From NCBI GenBank assembly GCA_016713525.1, contig JADJOZ010000012.1:186001-250000 (forward strand): a stretch of DNA of 64,000 bases. The letters are read 5' to 3'. Source of the DNA: Bacteroidota bacterium. GTDB taxonomy: Bacteria > Bacteroidota > Bacteroidia > AKYH767-A > OLB10. Each line of letters opens with the position of its first letter. Within the stretch, counting starts at the first letter, position 1. The notes below the pieces were generated by a model. That model saw only the letters and a list, made by a program, of their open reading frames with translations, searched no databases and was not told where the DNA came from. A program made the translations under genes and the position numbers. This document shows, in pieces, positions 9,391 to 18,622 of the stretch.

Positions 9391-10504
9391 TTATTCCGGC
9401 AACTTTCTTGTCCGATTGTCCACGTTTCTGAGCTGCTTTTGGGTAGCATTAAAAAGAAAACAAGCAATGAAAGAAAATATATTCCAAAGATTGCAGTGTA
9501 CAAATGCGACCATTCAGTAATATAGTTTTCAATCACAAAAATGCAGATAGTAGAAATGATGGAAAGACCCATAAAACAAAGAGCAACCTGTCGGTCAGAT
9601 AAACCTAAATATGCATGACTATGAGTAGTGTGATCTTTACCTCCTACAAACGGCGACTTTCCGTTTGAAACACGATTGTATACAACCACAGTGGTATCGA
9701 TGACAGGTAAAATAAAACACATGATAGCAATAATAAATTGGCGAGCCGGGGAAATAATTGCACCAACATAATGATCATTCCAGAAATACATGATACCAAT
9801 TGCAGCCAGAAATGCACCCAAAAACTGACTTCCGGTATCACCCATATACATACGGGAAGGATTCCAGTTGAACCAAAGGAAAGTTAAAAGCGACGAAAGC
9901 ACACCAACCAGAATAATAAGGTGCATGTTTTCAAAATCCGCATTTGTTAAAATAATGATCATGGCACAAATCACAATACCAATAGAAACGGTAGTGGTGA
10001 TTCCATCCATGTTATCAAGCATATTGATGGAATTCATAATACCAACAACCCAAAACAAGGTGAACAGAATATTCAATGCTTCCCATTCAAAAATTTCTAT
10101 TCTGATGCCGGTGGCGATCATTATTGCCCCGCATGAAAACTGGACAAAGAATTTGAGAAATGGCTTGGTGTCATAAGCATCATCGGCGAGCCCAACAATG
10201 AATCCCAATGCCATTGAAAGAAGTAAGCCTATGAATTTTGTATTATAAAAAACCTGACTGGGACTAAAGAAACCGAATAACAAGCTACAGAAAGCAGAAA
10301 AAGAATGTAGAAAGAAATTCCTCCCACTGCAGGTTTCGAAAGCGCACCCCATCTGATTATTGTTCCGTCGTTATTATTTCTTATACCCAGAGTTTTGAAA
10401 AATCTCAGAAAGAGATTATTCATCAGGAAAGAAAATATTACCGAACTCACAAAGAACACACTGTAAATGACTAAGTGATAATGTTCTTGTAGAAGTTGAT
10501 CCAT
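9391..10504 (-). CDS. Undecaprenyl-phosphate sugar-1-phosphate transferase, WecA/MraY-like (frameshifted)
   Basis: Integral membrane transferase of about 370 residues that would start polysaccharide repeat-unit synthesis by moving a sugar-phosphate onto undecaprenyl phosphate. Family motifs are clear: KPAVGGISFYI near the N-terminus, the catalytic DDAYDTKP, NMLDNMDGI, MYMGDTGSQFLG, and a histidine-rich loop GGKDHTTHSHAYLGL. Around ten hydrophobic helices are present. One indel near 10280-10340 separates the first helices from the rest. A second, in the T-run near 9455, changes the end: the shifted frame ends NATQKQLRNVDNRTRKLPE with stop 9391-9393. It is separated from rfbC by 165 bases, so it may have its own promoter. 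Confidence 0.82.
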
Positions 10505-10538
10505 AGCAGGATATTAAAGTTCAACAAGTTATAAAGTA

Positions 10539-10546
10539 CAAACTTA
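10539..10546 (-). promoter_or_regulatory. -7 promoter element TAAGTTTG upstream of the WecA-like gene
   Basis: TAnnTTTG match on the minus strand 34 bases upstream of the ATG at 10502-10504, in the 165-base gap after rfbC. A TTG at the expected -33 position is not seen. Confidence 0.35.
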
Positions 10547-10669
10547 CTAATTTCCGGCTAAATAAAATACATATTCCTAACCAGGCAAATAAGAGGATAT
10601 TAACAAACCCAATGTTAGAAAAAAAACTATTAAACGGTTAATTATCAATTAATTAAAAAATATTCTCAA

Positions 10670-11212
10670 CTAAAACCCGGAATTCAGGTTCTTAAAAGCG
10701 GGTAATTCGAGATCTTTAGCTGAGACAATCGGGCTGGTGATACCCCAATTGATATTTAAATTGGTGTCGTTCCAGATAATTCCGCTTTCAGATTCCTTAT
10801 TATACGCTTTGGTGCATTTGTAAAGGAATACCGTTTCATTTTCCAAAGCAAGAAATCCGTGAGCAAATCCTGGAGGAATCCATAGCATATGGTTATTATT
10901 GGCAGATAAAATCATTGAAAGACTTTTCCCATAGTCCGGGGATTGTTTTCTGATGTCAACAACTACATCGATGACAGCGCCCTGAGCTACACGAACCAGT
11001 TTACCCTGTTCGAAGGGAGGTTTTTGGAAATGCAAGCCTCTGAGTACACCTTTTGAAGATAAAGAATGATTATCCTGAACAAAGGCAGCATCGATTCCGG
11101 ATTTCTTAAAACGATCTTCATTAAAAGATTCAAAGAAATAGCCTCTTTCATCGGTAAAGATAACCGGTTCAATAAGCAATAGTCCCTTTAGTTCAAGGGG
11201 AGTTACTTTCAT
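10670..11212 (-). CDS. rfbC: dTDP-4-dehydrorhamnose 3,5-epimerase
   Basis: RfbC/RmlC, the third step of dTDP-L-rhamnose synthesis, a cupin-fold homodimer. The 180-residue length is typical. Diagnostic blocks are FTDERGYFFESFN, the QDNHSLSSKGVLRGLHFQ segment carrying the catalytic histidine, GAVIDVVVDIR, and IPPGFAHGFLALEN. It starts six bases after the tyrosine-kinase gene in a minus-strand exopolysaccharide operon. The other rhamnose genes (rfbA, rfbB, rfbD) are not in the window, so they must be elsewhere if the pathway is complete. Confidence 0.95.
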   Translation of the reverse strand: MKVTPLELKGLLLIEPVIFTDERGYFFESFNEDRFKKSGIDAAFVQDNHSLSSKGVLRGLHFQKPPFEQGKLVRVAQGAVIDVVVDIRKQSPDYGKSLSMILSANNNHMLWIPPGFAHGFLALENETVFLYKCTKAYNKESESGIIWNDTNLNINWGITSPIVSAKDLELPAFKNLNSGF

Positions 11213-11218
11213 TGAGAA

Positions 11219-13651
11219 TTAGTCTTTTTTCTTGGTTCTGATAAATATGCCTTTCACTTTATCCATAAAAGTAGGCTCCTGATGATCTTCTTCATAATAG
11301 CCATAACCATATCCATAGCCATAACCATATCCATAGCCATAGCTGTAATTATAACCATAACCATATTTCAGTTTCGAAAGATCGACACCGTTAAGAATGA
11401 GCGACAATTTTTTCACTTTACTCTCATCGATCAGTTTATTAATATTATTCACAAACATTTTACGGGAATAATTCGCTCTTAAAATGTACAATGGATAGTC
11501 GGCTCGTTTAATAATTGGAATACCATCACTGACAATTCCAACAGGCGGAGTATCAATAATTATTATGTCATAAACTTTTTTAAGGTATTCAAGAAGTTGG
11601 TCCATATTAGAACTTATAATAAGTTCTGATGGGTTAGGGGGGATGGGACCGGCAGTAATGAAATCAAGATTTTCGAGTGAACTTTTAATAATACAATCGT
11701 TCACAGTATCTTTTCCAATCAGCAGTGTACTTATTCCTCTGTTATTCTCCACATTGAAACCGAGGTGAATTTTTGGTTTCCTCATATCAAGATCAAGGAT
11801 AACAACCTTTTTACCTGAGAATGCAATTACACCGGCAAGGTTAATAGCATTAAAAGTTTTTCCTTCCCCTGATATCGTTGAAGTTACAGCAATTACTTTG
11901 GCATTTTCATCATTCGAAATAAACTGAAGGTTTGTACGGATAGATCGGAATGCTTCGGCAATAATTGACTTGGGATTTTTATCAACCAGCAATTGAGAAA
12001 TCGGAATTTCTCTTTTATATTTTGGTATAATTCCCAGCAGTGCTGCATCGGTATAGGGTTCAATATCTTCAAGAGTACCAATTTCATCATGAACCAGATA
12101 TCTCACAATAATTAGCAAGAAGCTGATAACAAATCCGATTATCAGTGATGCACTTATGATGAGCGGGCGATTTGGAGAAACCGGAGCAGATGCAGGATTC
12201 GCTTTTTCAAGTATCACATTCTTGGGAACAAATCCGGCACGTGTAATCGAAAACTCAGCTTTCTTTTCAAGTAACAGCGAATAAAATTTCTCATTAATAC
12301 CATACATACGGCTTAATCTTCCAAATTCAGCTTGTTTCTGAGGTAATTCACCAAACTTGGAATCATTTATGAAAAGTTCTTTATCAAGTTCCTTTAATTC
12401 TTCTTCAAGGCGACCTTGTTCATTCGAAATCAGGTTCATTAATAAACTTTTCTGATTCTCAATTTTAAGATCGTATGCTTTATAAATTTCTGTCTGGTCA
12501 GTCGACTGAATTAACAACTCATCACGTTCACCAACAACCCTCGACAGCACATCCAATTCACGTGACAGCTTTCCTTCCTTATTGATTCCGGTCATTTGAA
12601 CCAGGTAATTATTCACCCCATTATTCTGTTTTATCTCACCTTTCATTTTTGCAATAAGCTGCAATTGAAATCTGATAACGGATGCTTTTTCCTGGAGATT
12701 ATTGATTTTACCGGTAATATCCTGGAGGAAAATAGTAGGGTCTATGAGTTTGTTTTCCCGCTTAAAAGCTTCGAGCCGGTCTTCTGATTCACTCAGATTA
12801 ATATTAACCTGCGATAAAGTAGTGTCAATGAAATTCAGAATATTATTGGCCGCTTCACTGCTTTTCTCAACATCATAAGAATTAAACTCTTCGGCAATAT
12901 TATTGACGATATCGGATGCTTTCGCTGAGTTTTTTTCTTTCAGCTTAATAGTAACTGTTTTAGCTTCGGGATTTAAAGGAGTAACCACTAAATCCTTTAC
13001 AATTCTTGTCACCACATTATTCAGGTTGTTAACCATGAAATAATAAGCATTCTGATCAAATTCCTTTTGTTGGGAAGAGATATTTTCATAATCTCTGATA
13101 TGTACCTTAAAATCGGCGAATGGGAAACTGATCCATTGATCTATTTTATAATTTACATCTTCAATTTTTTCACCCTGGTAAGTGTACCGAAGTGTGAAGG
13201 TGTTATTATCTCTGAACTCAACAAAAAACGGTTTATTAAAAACAGTAGAATCTTTGAGTTTAACCTCGACCTCGAATGGTGAGGCGTTGTACAATTCGTA
13301 ATCAAGAACAGTTCCTTTTGCAAAATAACTAACATCAAGCTGCAATTTGGATATAGCTCTTTTGGCGATAATCTTCGATCGGATAAGTTCAATATCTCCG
13401 GCCAGCTGATTCATGTTCTCAAGAAACATGTTATCTTTTTGGTCCAGAACCAAACCGGCATTATTTTCATCAGAAAGCTTTACAATGGTAGTAGCCTCAT
13501 AAATAGGAGCTGTATATCTGAGATACAAAAAGGCAAACATGAATGACAAAAACAGGAAGAATCCAAACCAAAGGGCATTCTTCTTGGCAATTGTTACAAA
13601 CAGCTTAAAATCGAACTCCTCATTGAGGGGAGTTATTTTTTTACGGGGCAT
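11219..13651 (-). CDS. wzc: Wzc-type polysaccharide co-polymerase and bacterial tyrosine kinase
   Basis: Inner-membrane chain-length regulator and autokinase of exopolysaccharide export, 810 residues. The N-terminal Wzz domain starts with a helix at about residues 31-50 and continues into long coiled coils that reach through the periplasm. A second helix lies at about 500-525, just after the proline-rich ANPASAPVSPNRPL. The cytoplasmic BY-kinase has Walker A TSTISGEGKT, Walker A' VVILDLDMRKP and Walker B IIIIDTPPV. The C-terminal tail carries a dense tyrosine cluster of alternating Tyr-Gly, the expected autophosphorylation site, ending EEDHQEPTFMDKVKG. It lies immediately downstream of wza and upstream of rfbC. 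Confidence 0.93.
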   Translation of the reverse strand: MPRKKITPLNEEFDFKLFVTIAKKNALWFGFFLFLSFMFAFLYLRYTAPIYEATTIVKLSDENNAGLVLDQKDNMFLENMNQLAGDIELIRSKIIAKRAISKLQLDVSYFAKGTVLDYELYNASPFEVEVKLKDSTVFNKPFFVEFRDNNTFTLRYTYQGEKIEDVNYKIDQWISFPFADFKVHIRDYENISSQQKEFDQNAYYFMVNNLNNVVTRIVKDLVVTPLNPEAKTVTIKLKEKNSAKASDIVNNIAEEFNSYDVEKSSEAANNILNFIDTTLSQVNINLSESEDRLEAFKRENKLIDPTIFLQDITGKINNLQEKASVIRFQLQLIAKMKGEIKQNNGVNNYLVQMTGINKEGKLSRELDVLSRVVGERDELLIQSTDQTEIYKAYDLKIENQKSLLMNLISNEQGRLEEELKELDKELFINDSKFGELPQKQAEFGRLSRMYGINEKFYSLLLEKKAEFSITRAGFVPKNVILEKANPASAPVSPNRPLIISASLIIGFVISFLLIIVRYLVHDEIGTLEDIEPYTDAALLGIIPKYKREIPISQLLVDKNPKSIIAEAFRSIRTNLQFISNDENAKVIAVTSTISGEGKTFNAINLAGVIAFSGKKVVILDLDMRKPKIHLGFNVENNRGISTLLIGKDTVNDCIIKSSLENLDFITAGPIPPNPSELIISSNMDQLLEYLKKVYDIIIIDTPPVGIVSDGIPIIKRADYPLYILRANYSRKMFVNNINKLIDESKVKKLSLILNGVDLSKLKYGYGYNYSYGYGYGYGYGYGYGYYEEDHQEPTFMDKVKGIFIRTKKKD
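11301..11342. repeat. 18-bp direct repeat encoding the Tyr-Gly tail of the kinase
   Basis: The 18-base unit ccataaccatatccatag occurs twice back to back (11301-11318, 11319-11336) and is followed by a six-base partial copy. Read on the minus strand it encodes alternating tyrosine and glycine. Because the unit length is a multiple of three, gain or loss of copies would change the number of phosphorylatable tyrosines without breaking the frame. Confidence 0.85.
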
Positions 13652-13672
13652 TTAAAAGGAGTAAGTACCGGG

Positions 13673-14451
13673 TTAATTAGCCTTATTAATTACAATTTCA
13701 TAGAGGAGCAATAAACTGGTGACAATTCCCACCAATGGTGTAATTTCAGCCAATACCCTCTTGATACTCTCTTAACTGGTTCTACATAAATAATATCATT
13801 TGCCTGAAGCAGTAAATTACTTTGTTTCATTCCTTCAACCGTTGAAAGATCAATCAGGTGAACCTGTGGATTTCGGGAATCACCACGAATCAGTTTAATT
13901 ATGTTTGCCTGACCCGACTCAGTGATACCACCTGCTAAAGCTAATGCTTCAATCAACGTTGTGTTTTCATTTTCCAGTAAAACTACTTTTCCTGCTCCAC
14001 CGGTACCAGGAAATACCATCACACGACGGTTTACTACATTGAGCATCACAAAGGGTTTATTGTAGTACACAGCGTATTTTTCTTCCAATAAACGTTCTGC
14101 TTCTCGCACTGTTAAATCTACAACCTTCACTTTTCCAATTATAGGTAACTTAACAAAGCCTTCCACATCCACAGGAAAACGGGTGGAGTTATTCGAGTTA
14201 AAATTCTGACTTCCGCCACCACCGGTTGCTGTCATAGTTGTTACTCCGGTTGTTAAATCGACCAGTTTAAAACCATCATTTGTAAAAACACTGAAACCAA
14301 CAATATCATTGGTTGCAATCCGGTATTCAATGTTTCCGATCGTCTGATCTACTTTGTATGGATAATCACTTCCGGTCTTGAACATGATGCTCGGATTGAT
14401 ATTACACGAGAAGAATGGAGCTAACAAAATGACAAACAGTAATTTACGCAT
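13673..14451 (-). CDS. wza: Wza-like polysaccharide export protein (3' frameshift)
   Basis: Outer-membrane polysaccharide export lipoprotein. The N-terminus MRKLLFVILLAPFFSC has a lipobox ending at Cys16. The polysaccharide-export domain starts at YRIATNDIVGFSVFTNDGF, followed by SLBB-like segments (VEGFVKLPIIGKVKV, GGAGKVVLLENENTTLIEALALAGG). After RVSRG the direct frame ends in an unrelated tail at 13690. Adding one G to the GGG at about 13771 restores VLAEITPLVGIVTSLLLL plus a short tail to a stop at 13673, which is what the family has. I therefore give 13673 as the true end, about 259 residues. The kinase gene starts 22 bases later, so Wza and Wzc are likely translated from one mRNA. Confidence 0.88.
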
Positions 14452-14476
14452 ATTTTAGGATTTAATTTAACTTTTA

Positions 14477-14484
14477 CAAAAATA
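14477..14484 (-). promoter_or_regulatory. -7 promoter element TATTTTTG upstream of wza
   Basis: TAnnTTTG match on the minus strand, 25 bases upstream of the wza ATG and downstream of the glycosyltransferase gene. It may drive wza-wzc-rfbC separately from asnB and the glycosyltransferase. Confidence 0.35.
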
Positions 14485-14523
14485 ATGAAATTTCCTCCAC
14501 CGGAAACACTTTAGTCAATTGAT

Positions 14524-15696
14524 TTACACAACCTTCTTTTCAGATAGCAATTTATTGTATAATTTACGCATATCAGTTACCAACCTTTCAAAGTGAAAGC
14601 GTTGACGAACATGTTCCCAGCCAAGAGCACTCATACTATCTCTAAGTGCCTTATCTTCAACCAATTTAAGCAAGTTATGTGTAAATCCTTCCAAATCTTG
14701 TGAGGGAGAAAGCAACGCAGTTTTTCCGGGGATTACCACATTTCCAATGCCGCCAACTTCGGTAGTGACAATAGGTTTTCCTGCAGCCTGTGCTTCTATA
14801 AGACTCACCGGAGTGCCTTCATTTAACGAAGTCATGGCAACAATATCACATCCGGCAAGTGGCCTGTCAACATCAAAAATCCAGGATGTAAAAACCAAAT
14901 CGTCGGATGTCAACCCAAGTGAAACAGCTATTTGCTCCATTTTCGAACGGTCGTCACCATCGCCAATTATAAACCCTTTAACTTTGCCCTTATAAGCTGC
15001 TTTGACAGCGGCAAAACTGCGAATAAACAACTCATGATTCTTCACCGGAACAATTCGTCCAATAATTGCAACGGCAACCGTATCATCTTCAATTTTGTAT
15101 GCTGTTCTGAAGGCAAGGCGTTTTGTTTGCTGATCTGTCTGGAACCGGGTAAGATCAAATCCTAATGGAATAACTACTGTTTGAGACGGTTTGCAGACCT
15201 TATGTTCAGCACATAATTCCTCTTTTTGTATATCGCTGATTGCTATTATTGCCGTGCTTCTTTTACTCAGGTAGCGTTCAACAGATTTAAAAACTGTCGT
15301 TTTCAACGGATTAAAATAAGAGTGAAAAACATGTCCATGAAAAGTATGTAATATTACCGGCACACCGGAATTAGCTGCAGCTAACCTTCCAAGTGTTCCG
15401 GCTTTGGCTGCATGGGTATGAACAATATCGGGTTTAAATTCAGCTATAAGTTTTTTGATTTTCTGATAGGCAATCCGATCATTCGTAAAATTAATTTCAC
15501 GCCTCATTTCAGGAATGTAAACCGGTTGGAGTCCCATATCAGTTACAATAAATTCAGAACTCTCTTCATCATCTTCTTTGATTCCTGCTACCAACATGGT
15601 TTCAAATTCAGGAGCCAGATATTTCGACAAATATGCTGCATTATAAGTTGGTCCACCCAGATTCAGTCTGTTAATTATTCTTAATACTTTCGGCAT
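14524..15696 (-). CDS. Glycosyltransferase family 4 (GT-B fold)
   Basis: About 390 residues, a cytoplasmic retaining glycosyltransferase likely adding one sugar of the exopolysaccharide repeat unit. The N-terminal half starts MPKVLRIINRLNLGGPTYNA, the glycine-rich acceptor-side loop, with HTHAAKAGTLGRLAA and LHTFHGHVFHSYF following. The C-terminal half has the donor-site landmarks VAIIGRIVPVKNHELFIR, GDGDDRSKME and the E-x7-E type motif in NEGTPVSLIEAQAAGKP. I chose the ATG at 15694-15696 because upstream in-frame codons overlap the end of asnB and the family starts here. It follows asnB by ten bases. Confidence 0.9.
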   Translation of the reverse strand: MPKVLRIINRLNLGGPTYNAAYLSKYLAPEFETMLVAGIKEDDEESSEFIVTDMGLQPVYIPEMRREINFTNDRIAYQKIKKLIAEFKPDIVHTHAAKAGTLGRLAAANSGVPVILHTFHGHVFHSYFNPLKTTVFKSVERYLSKRSTAIIAISDIQKEELCAEHKVCKPSQTVVIPLGFDLTRFQTDQQTKRLAFRTAYKIEDDTVAVAIIGRIVPVKNHELFIRSFAAVKAAYKGKVKGFIIGDGDDRSKMEQIAVSLGLTSDDLVFTSWIFDVDRPLAGCDIVAMTSLNEGTPVSLIEAQAAGKPIVTTEVGGIGNVVIPGKTALLSPSQDLEGFTHNLLKLVEDKALRDSMSALGWEHVRQRFHFERLVTDMRKLYNKLLSEKKVV

Positions 15697-15706
15697 TTTC
15701 AGAAAA

Positions 15707-17608
15707 TTAGGAATCCATATATTTTTTCCACCAATATTGAAAAACAATCAATCCCCAAATGCGGGCTTCAATTTCACCGGGATTAGCAGAAAATAGTCTG
15801 GATTTGAGATTTCGTATTTCTTCGGTATTAAACAATCCTTGTCTGTCGATGAACTCATCATTCAGCAAATCATCGGTTATCATACTTTCTAATCCGGTTC
15901 TGAACCACTTCAAAAGCGGCACTTCAAAGCCATGCTTGGGTCTGTTAAAAAGTGCTTCAGGTAATTGAGAACGGTAAGTTTCGCGCAGTATTTTCTTTGA
16001 ATTGGAAGCATCCATTTTAAAAGAATCGGGTAAACTGAAAGCAAAATTTACCAGTTCATAGTCGAGGAAAGGAACACGTACTTCGAGACTGTTTGCCATC
16101 GACATCATATCCACTTTAACCAACATATCGTTTGGGAGCACGAAATGCATATCCATGTACAACACATCGTTCAGTTTTTCTCCGTTACCAATAGGTTGTA
16201 ACAACTGTTTTTTACGTCTGAAGTAGTCGCTGTTAGAATAGGTAAAATCTAACATTCTATCAATTTCCGTTTCTCCGATAAAAGCACACCAACGCCAATA
16301 CCGATCGGAGGGACTTAACCTTGAACCGGTAGCGTACCGATGCAGTTGTCTGATCTTATTTGCCAGCGGTGAATTTCTGGCACCACTAAACGGACTCAGC
16401 AGGGGGGAAGCAATTTTTACCGATTGTGTGAAAAGGGGCTTATTCCTTACCATCCATTCAGCCCGATGTTTATTGTAACCTGCAAACATTTCATCGGCAC
16501 CATCTCCCGAAAGGGCAACAGTTACATGCTTTCGGGTATATTGACTCAGAATATTAACGGCCAGAGCAGACGAATCGGCAAAAGGTTCATCCAGATAATC
16601 CAATACATTAAATAGGTTCCCGTACAAATCATCATTGCTTAATTCGAAAACAGTGTGATTGGTTTTATACTTATCGCCAACCATTTTAGCATAGATGGTT
16701 TCATCATACATAGGTTCATCCTTATAACCAATCGAAAAAGTGTTCAGGTGAGATGTGTATTGGGATGCAATTGCAACAATTACGGAAGAGTCGATACCGC
16801 CACTCAAAAATGCACCTAAGGGTACATCTGCAACCAAACGACGTTCCACAGATTTAACAAGTAATTCCTGCAATTTCGATTGGGCCTCCTCATAAGTTCC
16901 GTCAAAAATTTGTGATCCCGGTTTTGGGTATTTGGTAATAACAGGTTTCACTACAGTTTCTCTGCCTTTGGCAGGATGAAAATAGAGGTAATGGCCCGGT
17001 TTCAATTTCGAAACATTTTCAAAAACCGATGCAGGTCCGGGAATATAATTCAACTGAAAATAATTCAACAGTGAAATCCGATCCAATTTTCTTGGTATTC
17101 CAACGGCCATTAATGCTTTCAATTCACTGGCAAAAACCAGTTTATCATCATCAATATAATAAACTAATGGTTTGATGCCCATGCGATCGCGGGCAATAAA
17201 TACCGAATCATCTTTTTTATCGTGAATTGCGAGTGCAAAAAATCCATTTACATGTCTAAGACAAGCCGGACCTTCCTTCATATAAAGTCTCAGCAATACC
17301 TCAGTATCACTCTGAGTTTCAAATTTTTCTCCGGAATGGATCAACCGCTCGCGATGCTCTCTATAATTGAAAAATTCTCCATTAAAAATTATGGTAAATC
17401 TGCCTTCTGTATCAGACATCGGTTGATTAGCGGCATCTGAAGTATCGATTACAGATAATCGGCGGTGTGCAAACGCAATATTGCCGGATCTGTAAAAACC
17501 TTCAGCATCGGGACCACGTAAAGCGAGACATGCACTTGCCAGATTTATTTTTTCGAGCCAGGGAGCACCAGACTCATTGAAAGATACAATTCCGGCTATT
17601 CCACACAT
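15707..17608 (-). CDS. asnB: Asparagine synthase (glutamine-hydrolysing)
   Basis: A 633-residue AsnB family enzyme. The N-terminal class II glutamine amidotransferase domain starts MCGIAGIV with Cys2 as nucleophile and contains RGPDAEGFY and FNGEFFNYRE. The C-terminal synthetase domain has the ATP pyrophosphatase loop LSGGIDSSV and the VALSGDGADEMFAGY segment. Members in exopolysaccharide loci often amidate a sugar or precursor rather than make free asparagine; the position directly upstream of a glycosyltransferase and wza favours that, but it is inference. It is the first gene of the polysaccharide run. Confidence 0.93.
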   Translation of the reverse strand: MCGIAGIVSFNESGAPWLEKINLASACLALRGPDAEGFYRSGNIAFAHRRLSVIDTSDAANQPMSDTEGRFTIIFNGEFFNYREHRERLIHSGEKFETQSDTEVLLRLYMKEGPACLRHVNGFFALAIHDKKDDSVFIARDRMGIKPLVYYIDDDKLVFASELKALMAVGIPRKLDRISLLNYFQLNYIPGPASVFENVSKLKPGHYLYFHPAKGRETVVKPVITKYPKPGSQIFDGTYEEAQSKLQELLVKSVERRLVADVPLGAFLSGGIDSSVIVAIASQYTSHLNTFSIGYKDEPMYDETIYAKMVGDKYKTNHTVFELSNDDLYGNLFNVLDYLDEPFADSSALAVNILSQYTRKHVTVALSGDGADEMFAGYNKHRAEWMVRNKPLFTQSVKIASPLLSPFSGARNSPLANKIRQLHRYATGSRLSPSDRYWRWCAFIGETEIDRMLDFTYSNSDYFRRKKQLLQPIGNGEKLNDVLYMDMHFVLPNDMLVKVDMMSMANSLEVRVPFLDYELVNFAFSLPDSFKMDASNSKKILRETYRSQLPEALFNRPKHGFEVPLLKWFRTGLESMITDDLLNDEFIDRQGLFNTEEIRNLKSRLFSANPGEIEARIWGLIVFQYWWKKYMDS

Positions 17609-17663
17609 ATCAGCTTCTTTTCTATTAACACAAAATTGGTTTTATCTGGAAAAGCCATCAATA

Positions 17664-18173
17664 TCAGCTATTCACATTGGTCATAAAAAATTTCGCCAGA
17701 GCAGCATGATATTCAGTTGCAGTAAGTACCCCTTTTCTGATTTCAGGTGGCTGATTACCATCCAACATAATCATTCCGGTTTTCTCTTTAAAATAAGTTC
17801 TTGAAATCACCATTTTGGAATTTCCCCGACTATTTACAACGATGTAATTGACCACACAGTATGAAGCCTTCAATTTTCCTTTTCCATTAATGGAATCAAT
17901 AACAGCTGTTGCAGTTTCCTTGAATTGAGTTATAGCTGCCTGATCGGCCGGATCCTTGATCTGCTCATCAGTCCCGAAAAAGAGCACATACTTACCTGTT
18001 ACGAATATCGAGTCTCCTGATAAGGTACCTGAAGCGGGGAATGAATCGACTGCAGCAACCGGAGGATTTGCATTAGTATCATCAGTATGAGGTTCTTTGT
18101 CAGATGATGAATTGCAGGAAATCAATCCAGCCATGGAAAGTCCGGCGAGAAATACGATCAGATTTTTCTTCAT
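17664..18173 (-). CDS. Hypothetical lipoprotein
   Basis: About 169 residues starting MKKNLIVFLAGLSMAGLISC, a lipoprotein signal peptide with the lipid-bearing cysteine at position 20, followed by a low-complexity NSSSDKEPHTDDT linker. I prefer this ATG over the upstream in-frame one because it begins the signal peptide. The mature domain (SGTLSGDSIFVTGKYVLFFG onwards) resembles nothing I can name. It lies 55 bases upstream of asnB on the same strand and could be co-transcribed, but no link to polysaccharide synthesis is evident. Confidence 0.7.
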   Translation of the reverse strand: MKKNLIVFLAGLSMAGLISCNSSSDKEPHTDDTNANPPVAAVDSFPASGTLSGDSIFVTGKYVLFFGTDEQIKDPADQAAITQFKETATAVIDSINGKGKLKASYCVVNYIVVNSRGNSKMVISRTYFKEKTGMIMLDGNQPPEIRKGVLTATEYHAALAKFFMTNVNS

Positions 18174-18197
18174 ATTAAAAATAGTAATTATCCGACT

Positions 18198-18205
18198 CAA
18201 AAATA
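18198..18205 (-). promoter_or_regulatory. -7 promoter element TATTTTTG upstream of the lipoprotein gene
   Basis: TAnnTTTG match on the minus strand, 24 bases upstream of the ATG at 18171-18173, giving a short leader. It lies just after the hairpin that probably ends the DUF2892 transcript. Confidence 0.35.
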
Positions 18206-18215
18206 CGAATAAAAT

Positions 18216-18246
18216 GCAAAAGCCCTCACTTTTGTGAAGGCTTTGC
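18216..18246 (-). terminator. Probable terminator downstream of the DUF2892 gene
   Basis: Imperfect hairpin with arms agccctcac (18221-18229) and gtgaaggct (18234-18242), extended by gcaaa/tttgc. One mismatch interrupts the stem. It lies 23 bases downstream of the DUF2892 stop on the minus strand; the following T-tract is short and broken, so strength is uncertain. Confidence 0.45.
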
Positions 18247-18268
18247 GAGAACTTGTGGTTTGTGAAGG

Positions 18269-18475
18269 TTATTTTTTTACCGGACAGGTGTTTAATCCTA
18301 CCAGAGGATACAAAGGACAGAATGAAACCAGGCTGGTCAGCACAAATACGGCTGCAAAAACCAATAATACAATTCCGAAGGTTCCGGTTACAGTTCCGGT
18401 AAAATAAAGTAATGCAAATACAGCAGCCAGAATCAGTCTGATGATACGATCGGCAGTTCCCATGTTCTTTTTCAT
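18269..18475 (-). CDS. DUF2892 family small membrane protein
   Basis: A 68-residue inner-membrane protein with the DUF2892 layout: start MKKNMGTADRIIRLILA, two hydrophobic helices at about residues 12-27 and 32-50, then the conserved CPLYPLVGLNTC with two cysteines. Family members often sit beside rhodanese or redox-related genes and are sometimes fused to them (YgaP). Here the neighbour is a Crp/Fnr regulator 147 bases upstream on the same strand, which suggests it may be controlled by that regulator, though this is inference. Confidence 0.85.
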   Translation of the reverse strand: MKKNMGTADRIIRLILAAVFALLYFTGTVTGTFGIVLLVFAAVFVLTSLVSFCPLYPLVGLNTCPVKK

Positions 18476-18622
18476 AATGTTATGTTTTATTTTGGTTAAG
18501 TTTTGATTTCAGACAATAATCAGGGCATTTGTCCAGAAGTAATTTCTCCTCATTCCCTGTTTTGCATGATGTAAAATTACATGCGGGCTTAACCAATTTA
18601 AGGTGACAGGAGTCACCAACCC

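Noticed and set aside
11282..11482. Plus-strand frame rich in isoleucine and threonine, looking like a membrane peptide
   Set aside because: It is the complement of the Tyr-Gly repeat in the kinase gene; the repeated pattern arises from the 18-base unit.
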